Assembly (NCBI GenBank): GCA_001643675.2
Contig: LSRY02000039.1
Location: 216,001 to 280,000, forward strand
Origin: Monocercomonoides exilis
Lineage: Eukaryota; Preaxostyla; Oxymonadida; Polymastigidae
Length of the DNA stretch: 64,000 nt
Reading direction: 5' to 3'
A program made the position numbers and the translations under genes. This document shows positions 25,248-37,033 of the stretch, piece after piece. Every line of letters begins with the position of its first letter. Within the stretch, counting starts at the first letter, position 1. The notes below the pieces were generated by a model. The model saw nothing but the letters and a program-made list of their open reading frames with translations. It was not told the DNA's origin and ran no database searches.

Positions 25248-25838
25248 AGTAATATTTTTGCTTTCACTTGTTGAATCAATGAATTTTCTGTTTATTTTTA
25301 TATTTTTTTATCTTTTGTGTATATTTTTTTTTTGAATAGCGTAAGTACTAAGAGAAAACACTTTTTTATTTAAAGTATTCTTGACTTTCCATTAACGTTA
25401 AAGAGAATATGCCTCTTTTGCTCATATAACTCTGAATTTTATGCTATTGTCATTTTTTGTAATTGATTTTCAGCAAAGTTTTTCTTTCACTTCATTTTCA
25501 TAAAATTTCGAAAGAGTTAAAGAAGATTCTCTTTCGATATATATAATGATAACTGGTTGTGCAAATCTTGCACTATTAATAGAAAAATTATTTTTTTCTT
25601 CAAATTGGGTTTAATTTCATAACAAAAAACTTTATTTTCACAAATTGGAAGTAGTTTTGTTATCAAACACTCGGATAATTAATATTTCATCAATTAGCAT
25701 TTTGTCCGTATGGTTAAGAAAAATAGTTTAACATCACAACAGTGTTTCTATTTTTCCATTTTGATCTTAACCTTTATGGTTTTTCACATTTTTCAAGAAA
25801 TAATTTTCTGAAAAGTATCATTTGAAAATTCGAAATTA

Positions 25839-26354
25839 ATGTTTTTTATACAAGTTCTGTTTTGCACGGCCTGCTTTGCATACAATGCAAAGGAAGTTGA
25901 AAATTTTGGAAAGCCTGATATCGATGTAATGTATCCGGCTGGTTATGAGGCATTTTTCATTGAAGATGACGACGATGATCTTGAAGAGGATAGTGCATTT
26001 GCTGAAATGGATGATTTAGATTATTCATATGAAGATGAAGAAGAAACTCCTCAAGGATTTGGAATTGCCATTTTTGACAAAGACGAAGTTGAGATGCTAA
26101 TTGATGCAGAATTTGAAGGAGTTAATGCATGCTCCGTGTGCAAGACAGTTGTTAACTACGCTTCAAACCTTGCATCAAAGTATGGAGCCTCTAAAGTTAA
26201 GTCTCTCGTGAAGGATAAAGTTTGCGCAGCTAAGCCAGGAACTTTTGAATCCGTTTGCGATTTTGTTGCAGATAAGGTTATTGACTGGGCCTTCTCTGAG
26301 TTGAAGAAGAAAGTCAATGCGAACACCTTGTGCAAGAAAATTGCTTTGTGCTAA
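25839..26354 (+). CDS. Secreted saposin-like (SapB) protein
   Basis: A single-exon 171-aa protein. Residues 1-17 (MFFIQVLFCTACFAYNA) form a signal peptide. An acidic stretch follows (~40-70, many Asp/Glu), then a saposin B-type domain at ~95-171. The domain has six cysteines at 98, 101, 129, 140, 165 and 171, the C-x2-C / C-x10-C / C-x5-C arrangement that forms three disulphides around an amphipathic helical bundle. Saposin-like proteins bind or perturb lipids; in protists some are amoebapore-like granule proteins. The acidic segment may act as a propeptide neutralising the basic domain, which is inference. The ATG at 25839 is the first in frame. There is no GPI or membrane anchor. Confidence 0.88.
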   Translation: MFFIQVLFCTACFAYNAKEVENFGKPDIDVMYPAGYEAFFIEDDDDDLEEDSAFAEMDDLDYSYEDEEETPQGFGIAIFDKDEVEMLIDAEFEGVNACSVCKTVVNYASNLASKYGASKVKSLVKDKVCAAKPGTFESVCDFVADKVIDWAFSELKKKVNANTLCKKIALC

Positions 26355-26688
26355 ATTTGAGTACACGATGAGATATTTAATGATGATTTTTATTTTTGAG
26401 TTATTTTTATAAACGTTGAGTTTGCTACAAAAAGTTTTTTCATCGCTTTTTTTTCAAAACCTTTTTTCATTGTTATAATTTTCAAATTTCAAAAAACTTT
26501 AAAATTTGATTTTTCCCCCCAGGAATTGAATTAATTCGAAATAAAAATTATATTAATTTTATGAAACATTATCTCCACTAAGACTGTATTGGAAGATACA
26601 ATAAAGATAAGATCACTTTCTTTAAATTGGTGAATCAATCCAAAATTGCGTGTGTTTGTGCAAATTCTTTCAAATTTATCTTCTTCAA
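26355..26688. other. Intergenic, no gene seen
   Basis: AT-rich spacer between the saposin-like gene and the TA-flanked element; nothing recognisable. Confidence 0.5.
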
Positions 26689-26690
26689 TA

Positions 26691-27700
26691 GGGTGCATAT
26701 TTTATCTTGACCTCAAAATTTTATCTCAACCCTGTTTTTTTGAAACTTATTTTTGCTTTTTTGATTTGTGAAAAGGCTTAAAACAAAAACAAAATAAAAA
26801 GACTTCTTGATATTTTTGTTTTTCAGAATTCTGTTAAAAAAATTTTTGTGATTTTTATGTTCAAAAAAATATTCAATATTTTTATTATTTTAGGACCCAG
26901 ATCAAAGACTTGCTGGCTGTGAAGCCAATATTTTATTATGAACGTTTTTAGCCACAACATCACAATTCTTCATTCCTACATCATTATTTTAACTTGTTTT
27001 TGACTTTTTCAATTAAATTTTTAACCTTTTTTCTCATTTCACTGTTTTTGCTTTAAACACTATTTTCGGAACAAATATGAATTTGTGTTAATTTTTAAGA
27101 ACATAAAAAATAAAAACAAGGTGTTTTTTATTGTATATTTTTGTATAATTTTGAAATGAAAAAGAATTGAACAAGAATTTGAAGCGAAATGGCAGAACAT
27201 ATGAAAATTTTGATCTGAAAATTGTTCGTCATATACGAATATTTTGTAGTTTTTTCTTTGAGATATCATTTCATAACAAATTTGTTTTTATTTCATTTTA
27301 TTAAATTTAAAAACAAATGGATGAATGTCTCTGAAATTGTGTTTTTTAAAAAAAAATGTGTGAAATGAGAAAAAGTGTTAGAAAAACAAGAAAAAAAGTT
27401 TTAAACAACAAAATCATGTAAAAAATAAACGATGTTTTATGAAATGGAAGCTTAAAACTTCTTATAAAAAATATTTGCTGGAAAAGCAGCAAGCCAATGA
27501 TCAAAACATTAAATAATTGTAATCCTCGATCTTTTTGTCAAATAAGAAATAAAGAAAAAAAAATTCAGAACAATTAGATTATTATATTACAAACAGTTCT
27601 GGTTATTTTTTATTTATCGCAGGCTTGTGTAAAGCTTAAAGCATGACAAAAAAGAAAAAGGTCTAGATAAAGAAAAAAGGTCAAGATAAAATTATAGCCC
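26691..27700. mobile_element. TA-flanked non-autonomous element (1,010 bp)
   Basis: The left end GGGTGCATATTTTATCTTGA and the inverted right end GGGCTATAATTTTATCTTGA align over about 41 bp. Each end carries the block TTTATCT-N2-ACC in two tandem copies. TA lies just outside both ends (26,689-26,690 and 27,701-27,702). The interior is AT-rich with no transposase. The end design (GGGTG start, doubled inner block, TA target) matches foldback element 2 at 2861-3920, so both probably belong to one superfamily with related transposases. Confidence 0.72.
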
Positions 27701-27711
27701 TATATAACTTC

Positions 27712-27960
27712 TTATTTATCCTCATTGCACATGTTTTTTTCCCCAAATATTTGCAATCCCAGCAACTTTTCACTTTTTGGGTTCTTCACATATTGAACTC
27801 TCTTCATCCTCAAATCATTTTCAGTCTCAATTAAAACTTTATCATTCACGTCTGTTAATTTGCCCATGTCCAAATTTATTTCTTTCCCTTCGAACGCATT
27901 CACAACAGCCACAAATACCAATTCAATCTCCTCGGAAAGATCGCATTATATGGGAATGGA
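27712..27960 (-). pseudogene. Short coding remnant, unknown
   Basis: About 80 codons stay open on the minus strand and have ordinary protein composition (VFVAVVNAFEGKEINLDM, then KMCNEDK-like acidic end). No upstream exon, start context or family was recognised. It lies in the 360-bp strip between two mobile elements and is probably a gene fragment. Confidence 0.3.
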
Positions 27961-28062
27961 ATATTTTCTATGAAATTAATACTTAAGAGATGCTCGTGAT
28001 AGATATGATGTTTTCATGCATCAGAGATGTGCGGAAGTTAACAAAATAGTCAAAAACAAAAA

Positions 28063-28070
28063 AAGAAAAA
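28063..28070 (+). repeat. Target-site duplication, left copy
   Basis: AAGAAAAA directly before the left terminal inverted repeat. The same 8 bp follow the right terminal repeat at 53,123-53,130. Confidence 0.7.
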
Positions 28071-28530
28071 GGCGAGATATAATCAAGTTGACAGACGAGT
28101 TGAGCAAAAATTCAAATTGTAAATGAAAAGCTCACTATTTCTAATTATTTTAAAATTATTGTTATTTGGCGAAACTTCGTCTATCATGTTCCATTAAAAA
28201 AATGAAAAAATTAAAAAAATAATGGGTGCGATCATTGACTGAATTTGTACTTTCGCATATCTTCTTATATGGCTTTAGAACATTAATGGATTCTGTTGCT
28301 TACACCTGTGTTTTTAATTGTTATTTATTTTCATAAAGAAAAATTTCATTATTTTAATTATAAGTGACAAAAACACAAATTCTTTTTTATTGTATTTGCA
28401 TGAAAACTGCGCTAACAAGAAAAGAATACATCACCTTAAAAATGCTTGAATAATCATTACATGGTTTGTTCATAGCATAAATAATATTGATTTTTGTAAT
28501 TTCAATTTTTAATTGTTAAACCAATATTCA
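28071..28530 (+). repeat. Outer terminal inverted repeat, left
   Basis: Inverted copy of 52,663-53,122, near-identical over ~460 bp; similarity fades inward of AATTGTTAAACCAATATT. Confidence 0.9.
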
Positions 28531-29768
28531 AAATTCAATTTTACACCTCTGTGATTATCAATATTTTAATCGTATTAATAAAATTATTTCAACATATAAA
28601 AAATGGAAATGAATTTTATGTGTTTTGTAGATTAAAAGGAGAATGTGATTTAAGGAATGAGTGAAACTGAACAATTTTCTTCAGAAAGAAATGTGAAAAT
28701 GGATAGAAATGCTGGATTATTTAAAGAATTTCAGAGTGTTTATATGGAAGAGTTATTTGCGTCTATGCGGAGCACTTGATTGAGGAGATGAATTTGAAGA
28801 AGATGAGAGTGGGAATAAATTGGAAAATGAAAATTTTTTATTTTTATTTTCTGTTTAACATTGCTTTTATTTTGATATCAAAATCTTGGCGAGATGATAG
28901 TTATTTATTTTCTTTTTATAAGTTTATTATCAAACAAAAAAATCCAGAAAATTCGAAAGGGATTTGCTTACGTTTGGCTTTTATTGATTCGTTAATGAAA
29001 ATATGATTTATGTTCCTCAATTTTTTTATATGAAATATTGAAGCTTCATTTTTGACAATAAAAATATATATTTGTTTTATTTCTCAATGGCTTTTGTTAA
29101 AAAAAAAACAAAGTGAAAATTTTAATGAGATTTCTTTTATCCTTTGCATTTAACGACATGGTTTCTGGAAAAATTGTGAATGAGAACTCATTGCACTTAT
29201 CATTTTTAAATTTTAAAAATTCACATATTTATCAACAAGATAGAAAAAATATTAAACAATATTATACAACACAAAACAAAGAATTTGCTGTTGAACAAAA
29301 GATATCAGAAAAACTTCACTTAAAGTGAAAACAACTGCCACATATCCCAGTTTCAATTTTCAAAACTTAACTTCTCATCACTCAACTCAATGAATAAAAG
29401 TTGTTCAAACCAATTTCTCTAAAATTCTCCTTCACTGCTCGAAATATCTGAACAAGGATTCTGTGAATCCCAACAAATTTTTATATCCTCGATTAACAGA
29501 AGCCCAGTTAATCACACAACACATCCAGCCCTCTATTTAAAAGCTACTGTTCTTCTGTCTTTCCTCCTTCCTTTTCTCCTTTCTCTCTCTTCCAATCCAT
29601 TTATCTTGTCAGCTCTTCCAGTTCATTTCTTGCCTTTCGAATAAAATGCATTTGATTGACAACAACTCTTTTTAAAATTTTTTATTAATAAATAATCTGC
29701 TTATTGAAAACTCTCTGCGGATTAACGCTTAAGTTGCACAAGGTTGTGATGCTTCCGATAATGAAATA
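28531..29768. other. Interior of outer element, left; no gene resolved
   Basis: AT-rich sequence between the outer inverted repeat and the TA-flanked end. Two short plus-strand open frames (28,776-29,006 and 29,113-29,328) have AT-driven composition and no recognisable motif. Confidence 0.4.
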
Positions 29769-29796
29769 TGGGTGATTTTTTTTGATATCATAAAAA

Positions 29797-30442
29797 TTTA
29801 CGAAGTTTGATCAAAATATTTTTTCATTAAGGGTGGGGTTGAAAAGAAAATTTTTCTGTATTATAATTCGAAAATATTGATTAAAAAATTATTGTAATAA
29901 TTAATTTGTTGATTTAAGTTTATTTAAAATGTTTTTTTTTACAAATTTTGAAAAAATAAAAAAAAATTAAAAGAAAATATCGAGAATTCAATAACAAGAA
30001 CAAAACAAATCTTCGCTGGTTTGTAAAACATGATAATAATTATGACAATACGTAATTTATCAATTTCTTATAAAAAATTAGTTTTATGATGTTATTGCAA
30101 AGAAATTTAGAAACTGATTTCGAAGATCTGAAAACTTTTGTAAAAAATAAACAATTTCAAAAACAAAAATGGAAAAACAAAATAGAAACACATTATATTT
30201 TTCATATAAATAATTGTTAGTTGTTTATTTTTATTTAGAAACAAAAAATTCTTTAAATTAGTTATTATTTTTTATAGATCAAACAAAGATATTGAAAATT
30301 AACAAAAAAATTTTTTTTAAAGAAATTCGTGAATTTTTGCATTTGATTCTTAAGAAGCTTCTATCGCAAGAACATCTTCATTTTATCCTTCTCCCTTCGT
30401 TTCTCCTCTGATTCTCTATATTTCTTCCTCGCCTCTTATCCT
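29797..30442. other. AT-rich interior sequence, no gene seen
   Basis: Very AT-rich sequence with A and T runs inside the 22-kb element; no coding signal. Confidence 0.5.
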
Positions 30443-31240
30443 TCATCCAGATATCCTAACCTGATGCTCCTCTCCTTTTGTCGCGCTGCTCTTATTCCAT
30501 GCTGACTCCACGAACACTTTTTTCATAAACGATTGTGGAAGTGGAAGAAGTGTGTGTGTCTCTGAACCACTGAACCCTCGCCTCTTCATCCTTATCGTGT
30601 CCGTTTCTGCATCCACTTCAGCTTGACTTGAATTCCTCTCAGTCTCCTCATCTTGGCTCCCTAGCAATTCCCTCGTGGCTATCTGCCCATCCACTCTGGC
30701 TGGCTTGGCTGCCCCAGACCAAAGAACAATAATCGTTTTTCACTCCTCCAATAATACCAACATTGTGCGCTCATCCAACTGATCAGCTCTTGTGTTATTT
30801 TGGAAAGGTGATGTGCCTTTGACTGCGCTTCTGAGTCGCATACGTTTACCAGTTATGTGAGCGAAGAGTCTTCCGAGGGCGGAGTTGCAATGGTGTTCCT
30901 CAACTGCGAGAAGTCGTAGCCGCACTTGTCCGAATGCATCCTCAACTTCAACTTCGTCTTGAATCATGTATTCAGGGGAAAGGAACTCTTTCTCCGATGC
31001 TCCTCCATCCCCGCCCAAATCAACGAGTCCCTCTTTTCCTTCGGCTTCACTCAGGATTCTTTCGCTTGAAACACGTCAATCTGCGAGTTTGACTTCTCCC
31101 ACACAGACCCCAACCCCCATCTCGACTTCAACAAAGTTACCTTCATCATATTCTATTGGGACTCCCAGATATTTGTCAATCAAGACACCGGCTCCTCTGC
31201 GCACCATTACAGCTCCCCGCTTGCCCCCTGGGCCCCACCT
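30443..31240 (-). pseudogene. Decayed protein-coding remnant A (left half)
   Basis: One minus-strand frame of ~265 codons with normal protein composition is interrupted by in-frame TGA codons at 31,076-31,078 and 30,740-30,742. Recognisable stretches include VLIDKYLGVPIEYDEG, FVEVEMGVGVCVGEVKLAD, AFGQVRLRLLAVEEHHCNSA and LGRLFAHITGKRMRLR. The sequence is much more GC-rich than its surroundings, as for other coding DNA here. No family was recognised. Two stops in an otherwise coherent frame argue for a dead gene. Confidence 0.55.
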
Positions 31241-31772
31241 CCGCAGATTTCCTCCATATCAAAAGTTTATTTTGTATTTCCAACATTCGAATCATATCTG
31301 TCTCTTAAAGTCTTGTTCCTGCTCATTTCGTCACCACCATCTCATTGTTGTTGCATTTCGCAACTTTTGCACCCTTTCATACTGCCACATCTCCTTCCAT
31401 TCATTCTTCGTGTATTTCCAGTCTTCATTTTTCTGCCTTTTCAACGAATCTCTTGCTGTGTCCTCCTCTCTCCTTTCTCCTTCCAACAAGCATCTTCACC
31501 TCAACCACATACTTCTTTGTGCTTGAAGAGGATATCTGAGCCTCTTCCAATCAGATCTTCGTGATCTTCCCAATTCCTGCGTCTTTCTCTCCAACATCAA
31601 CATCTCTACACAAAACGCTTCTTCAATCGAATTCGCTTTTGATGATGAATCCAATAGTTCAGCACATCATCTTATCTCAACGTATATCGCAATTGAAAGC
31701 GGTATAATTGTTCTTATTTATCTTTTTGGAATAAAAATATCACAAAGTCCCTTCAGCTTGATGCTCTCCGTC

Positions 31773-31979
31773 TTAACTACCATCTTGATTGGAAACCTTA
31801 GCAGCAACATATACTACTGAAACAGCAGCATGTCTCCAGTGTATCTCAAACTGCATTATTCTCCAGAACAGAACTCCTACATCATTTGGGAGTGCAGTCG
31901 CGTTTATCCATTGATCTCTTGCTGCATTCGAGGTATGCTCAATAAATGGATTCACTCTGCAGCTGCCACAAGGATCCAT
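31773..31979 (-). pseudogene. Decayed protein-coding remnant B
   Basis: A 68-codon minus-strand frame with the protein-like run NDVGVLFWRIMQFEIHWRHA. It sits between other minus-strand remnants and probably belongs to the same dead gene. Unrecognised. Confidence 0.35.
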
Positions 31980-32699
31980 TGGTCACTGCATCTGATTTTA
32001 TAAGAAATTGTCTGCAAATGGAGTGCATTTCTGATTCATTACAAAAGAAGAACAGCCTAACATAGTCTCCGCAGTAACACGTGCTTGTATCAACTGCTGT
32101 AAGTTCGCTAATAGCCCCGTCTTTCCTAATAATTTATCCGCTTGCTAAAACTTCACCTCCTTCTCGCTGTTCTCTCATTATTGCCTTTCCCCGGAGAGGT
32201 GATGGTATGCTCTCCCGCACCTCCTCGTGGCTTCTCAGCCGCGAATGTTCCCTCAACGGTATCACATCTCAGCGCACTTCCACATTCTTCGTATCTGCAC
32301 TCCATAACACTCATGAAAAAGAAGCAACAGATAGAATGATTCAGATATTCAACGTATTCCTTCCTGCCACATTATTTCCTGTTCTAGTTCATCATCTTCT
32401 TCTCCTCCAACTTCTCCCCATTTCCATTTAACTTCCTCATTTTTTAAAATCTCAGCAATTTTCACTCACCAATTTCCATTCATCATATCATGTCTAACGA
32501 ATTCTTCTATCTCTTTATCTTTATACTCTTCATTGACTTTTCAATCTTCTCATTTTCAACTGTTTTTTTTTCCTTCAGAAATACCCTTCTTCTTTCTTTC
32601 TGCAATCATCCCATATAAAGATGATAAAAAAAAAGAAGAAATCCAATCAAATGAAGTGAGAGATGATAATGAAAAAGTGGTGTTATATGATGTTTATGC

Positions 32700-32778
32700 A
32701 TACAAGGAAGAAGAAAAAGAAGAAAAAGAGGAAGAGGAAGAAGAAGAAGAAGAGGAAGAGGAAAAAGAAGAAAAAGAA

Positions 32779-32810
<32 letters not shown>

Positions 32811-32940
32811 AGAAGAAGAAGGTGAAGAAGAAGGTGAAAAAGAAAAAGAAGAAGAAGAAGAAGAAGAAGTTGAATAAGAAGAAGAAGAAGAATTCGAAGA
32901 AGAATTCGAAGAAGAAGAATTCGAAGAAGAATTCGAAGAA

Positions 32941-32972
<32 letters not shown>

Positions 32973-33057
32973 AGAAGAAGAAGGTGAAGAAGAAGGTGAA
33001 GAAGAAGGTGAAAAAGAAAAAGAAGAAGAAGAAGAAGAAGAAGTTGAATAAGAAGAA

Positions 33058-33090
<33 letters not shown>

Positions 33091-33140
33091 AAAGAAGATT
33101 ATGAAGAAGAAGAAACAGAAGAGGAGGAAGAGGAGGTTTT
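32700..33140 (+). repeat. GAA/GAG purine microsatellite tract with internal duplication
   Basis: About 440 bp, almost purely G and A on the plus strand. A unit of ~165 bp containing ...GTTGAATAAG... occurs twice in tandem (markers near 32,868 and 33,039), and four GAATTCGAAGAA units lie between. On the minus strand the same DNA would encode poly-Ser or poly-Leu, as in neighbouring poly-Ser genes. Confidence 0.85.
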
Positions 33141-34314
33141 GTAATGAAAGTGATCGAAGTTGCATTTGAACATGTTTCATCTGCTGCTTCTTTCTCCACC
33201 TCTGAAGAAGAGGAAGCAAAAGAGCAAGATATTTGAATATAACAACATTCAGTTGCCTCACAATCAACTGGCCTTGATGACGATTAGAAGGAAGATGATA
33301 TGAAAGAAAGTAAAAATATTTGCTGCTCCGTTCTTTCAGCAGCCGCTCCTTCAAATTGTTCAGATTCGGACGAATAAATTTGGTCATCCAATGCCTCTTC
33401 TAAAGATTCTGAGGTTTTCGTGTTTGCGTATCCTTCTCAGCTTCTTCTTCCTTCTCTTTCACTCTCACTCTCTTCTTCTTCGTTTTCTTTTCTGACTTTT
33501 TCAAGTTCTTTGTTACTTCCGTTTTTTAATTTCTTTTTTCCCCCACTTTCATCTGCCTTGATTGCAATTCACCACCATCTCTCTCATCTCCTCGATCTCC
33601 TTCATCTTCAAAATCATCCTTTTCCCTCTTCATTTTCTCCTCTTTCTATCCCTTTAGATCTGAGCACTCAATGAAATGAATCAGTATTCTTTTGATAAAA
33701 AAAAAATAAATTTCATCTTTCCCTTTTGCCTCTGGCTCAGCAGAACTCTTCATCTGATGGCAAGCCCTTCTTCTGTGTGGATGAAGACATGTAGAATAGG
33801 AAGAAAGTAAACCAAGTGGAAAAGCAGAGGAAGGAGGAGGAGAAGAAGAATAAGTATGTTGCTGTTTATTCTGTGCCTGTGAATGAATAAGGAGTTGCAG
33901 TTGAGAAAAGCAGAAGAGGGAAAATGAGTTTCTCAAAGCTGAGTAAAATCGAAGTTGGAAATTTGCACAAAGTTGCCTTTTTTGTCACTTTATGCATTAA
34001 TCGAACGAAAATGTCTCCGTTACAGTCATTTGTTTCCCTCTTTCATTCGTCTCGCTTTATCTTCTTTTAAGCTGTTTTTCTTTCTGTTCTCTAAAAGAAA
34101 TGAAATATTTTCCTTTTATTTTCTGCAGTTGCACCTATTTTCAGCTTGCAATAACTGTGTAGGCGGAAGAGCGAACGAATAATAAACAGCCTAGCAGATG
34201 CCAATAAAACTTGCGGTTGATAATAACTTCTGAAAATTTTATAGAAAATTGAACTGCCGTTTCAAAAATGCTGTTGTTGATGTCATTGATGCTTCTGCTT
34301 CTGCTTCTGCTGTT

Positions 34315-36239
34315 TCAATCGTGTTGGGAGTGATTTTTCTTGCTTGTTTGTTTTGTGTTCTTGTAATCATCGAAATCATCATATATGGCGTTTCTTTCTT
34401 CTTCAATTAAATCATGCTTCATTTTCTCATCTTCTTCATTCATTTCTCCTACTCTTTCTATTTCTCTCCCTTTTCTCGGAGAAAATTCTTGATCCTTCAT
34501 CTTCATCTGCAAATTCAGCCGTTCTTCATTTGATCGATTGAACGGCAAATGGGGAGATCTGAACGTAAACCAACACATTGCTTCAAATTCAGTCGAAATT
34601 TACAATACAAATTGGATAATCCATCAGAGATGATGATATAATGGAATGGGATGTGGAAGAAGAAGAAGAAGAAGAGGAAGAGGAAGAGAGAGGGAAATGG
34701 AACGAAGAAGAAACTGAAGTAGTTTCAGAATGGATAAAGTTATTTTCTATGTTTTTATGTTCATTGTCACATGCGTTGTGAAAGACAACATGCAGGTGTG
34801 TGTTAATAGCACGCAGCATCTTCTCCAGCCCCAGTCTGACAGGCATTATCGATACTGCATTCTTCAGATATACGATGCGGTATTGCACAGTGAAAGAATA
34901 CTGTTTGTTTTCTGAGTCGTCTTTGATGGATAATGGATGGAAGATATCAGAGATGGAGGGAAGAGTTAGGCAAGGAACAAAAAGAATAAAAACAGGATTG
35001 ATTTGATGGAAGTTGGTGAACAAGTGGGTGAGCAGAAGAGCTTCAGGATGGGCCAGATAACGGGAATTTGAGGTGTCTTGACTGATCAATGGTTGAAGCA
35101 ATTAAATTTATGTTAGTATTGTTTTCATCATATTCGCTCTTTCTTCTTTTGAAGTTCTTTTGATTGAAAGGTATCTTCTGAAGAATATTCACTCGCCTGC
35201 CCGGCATTGGCTGAAAGTTGCTGAATTATTATGATAGAGTAGCTGAATCAGGTTTATTGTTATCACTCAAGTTGCCAAGCTGACTCATCCCATTCGTTTC
35301 TCCATCGCATTTAACTTTTGAAATAAAATTATCAAAAGAAGAAGCTATTCCTTTTTCATCCTTCATCTTCTCCTTTTTCTCATCTTCTTCTCTGCTTTCA
35401 TCTGATAACATTTCTTTAGAATCATCTTCCATCAATTGTTGATGTATTCTCCTTATCGAAGAAACAGCTCTTCCAAAAATGTTTATTCTGTGATAGAATC
35501 GTTTGGGATGACTGCTGAATGAAGAAAGAAGAAGCGCCCAGTCATTTGTGGTGAAAAATGTGTATGGAGAACAAGCTGTAAAGATCACTTGGCTGGACGA
35601 AGAATAAGAATACGAAGAAGAAGATTTTTCGCATTTATTTATGTCAGGATCATCGAAACTTGCGAGTGATGATGATGCTGACGTATATCTTTTGTAATCA
35701 ACTTTGTGAATAAAAGGCGTTCTCTGCTCTTTCTTCGTTCTCATCCCTTGTGCTCCCTTTGGAGTTCGAAAAGTCAGTCATTTTTCAGTTTTTCCTTTGT
35801 TTTCCTTCTCTTCCTCTTCCTCTTCCTCTTCCTCTCCATACGGAACATATCGAATCGACGGCACACACACCACAAAGTTGTATATTGAAAACTCACTTGG
35901 CTGCATCATCAGCGCATGTCGCACTTGATTCGCTCTGAAGACGCAGGATGAGCCAAAATCCAATTGAACATCTCGTTCTGCTGATTGCCTAGCATCCTAT
36001 GGATAATCTGAGTCATCTGTAAAGTCGTATGCTTCGTTGTTTTCTTCGTCTTTTTCATCTTCGCTCGCTTCGTAGAAGGAGTCCGAATAAGCAGATCGAT
36101 GGTGAGAATAAATTTGTGGAGAAAAAGAAGAGATAATGATGATGTATTCCGATGATTTCTTGTATCTATGTCCAGCGCTCATGACGAATTCTGTTTGTGT
36201 TCCTTTCACTTCACCTTCTTTTCGGTATTTTGTTCTCAT
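34315..36239 (-). pseudogene. Decayed protein-coding remnant C (left half)
   Basis: Successive minus-strand open segments in changing frames: 36,239-35,997, 35,963-35,778, 35,744-35,229, ~35,220-35,110, 35,101-34,589 and 34,578-34,315. They read like one protein broken by frame changes. Examples are NQVRHALMMQPSEFSIYNFV, TFFTTNDWALLLSSFSSH, QQLSANAGQASEYSSEDTF (a frame that continues where its neighbour stops) and VRLGLEKMLRAINTHLHVVF, with poly-Ser and acidic linkers between. At least some breaks do not fit GT-AG introns. No family was recognised. Similar in style to the plus-strand remnants of the right half. Confidence 0.5.
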
Positions 36240-37033
36240 TCATCATTAAGCCTGTCTTCAATTACGTCTTTGATAACCTGCTCTCAAAAATTGTTCGATT
36301 TGCTCCAATCAAATTCTTCCTTTCGCAGTTTGCTCAGTTCATCATTCATTTCTTTCTATATCTTCCGTTTTACACTTTCTTCGTATCTTCGCTTTTTGTG
36401 TTCTGCATCACTCTTTTCTTCTTCGTCCTCTTTATAATTTTCTCATCTTACTCTATCTTCCTCCTCTCCCTCTTCTCTTCTCTTCTCCTTTCCCGCTCTT
36501 TTCATCTGCTTTCCTGCCATTTCTCCTCATTGCTGCTTGTTTTGAAAGATGCCATGCTTTTCCACTGCTATATTTCCCTCAAACACGCAAACAACAGCTC
36601 CGCTCACGAAACATTCAGTGGAAAAACGAGAAGTCGAATCGAAGCTCATCTCCAGTTCAGCCTTCATCACAATCAGTGCCTCAGAAGATGTGTTTTCTCT
36701 GGTGACAGTGTTTGCTTTTGTTGAGGAAGAAGAGGAAAAGGAAGATAAGGAAGAAGGAGAAGATCTGAGATATGGCTTTGACTCATTTGAAGAAAAAGGA
36801 GAAGTGCATTTATGAGGTTCTTGAAGATCGAAGATTTTGAAGATGAATGCAAATTATTTTCAATGGAGAAATTCAACGAAATATTAATTCTTATTTTCTT
36901 CTTCCGTTTTTCGTGTTCTTCTTGTAACAGTGTTCAATAAATTCATCATTAATTCTTCCTAATCCTCTTTCTCTCTTTCCATCTAAAAATATAAAAAATT
37001 GAGCGTTCCCTTTTTCATTCCATGCCTTCTTCT

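Larger units (their letters stand above)
24137..25838. other. Long T-rich intergenic region
   Basis: About 1.7 kb downstream of the kinase gene, T-rich on the plus strand. It holds simple repeats, a TTA run near 24,410-24,441 and a TTTTA run near 25,214-25,247. Open frames here are homopolymer artefacts of Phe/Leu/Ser codons. No gene is supported. Confidence 0.55.

Noticed and set aside
24486-25252. Phe/Leu/Ser-rich open frames downstream of the kinase
   Set aside because: They are products of T-rich DNA with simple repeats and lack initiation context and motifs.
32606-33387. Long poly-Leu, poly-Phe, poly-Lys and poly-Glu frames
   Set aside because: All six frames of the GAA/GAG microsatellite are open; no frame has normal composition.
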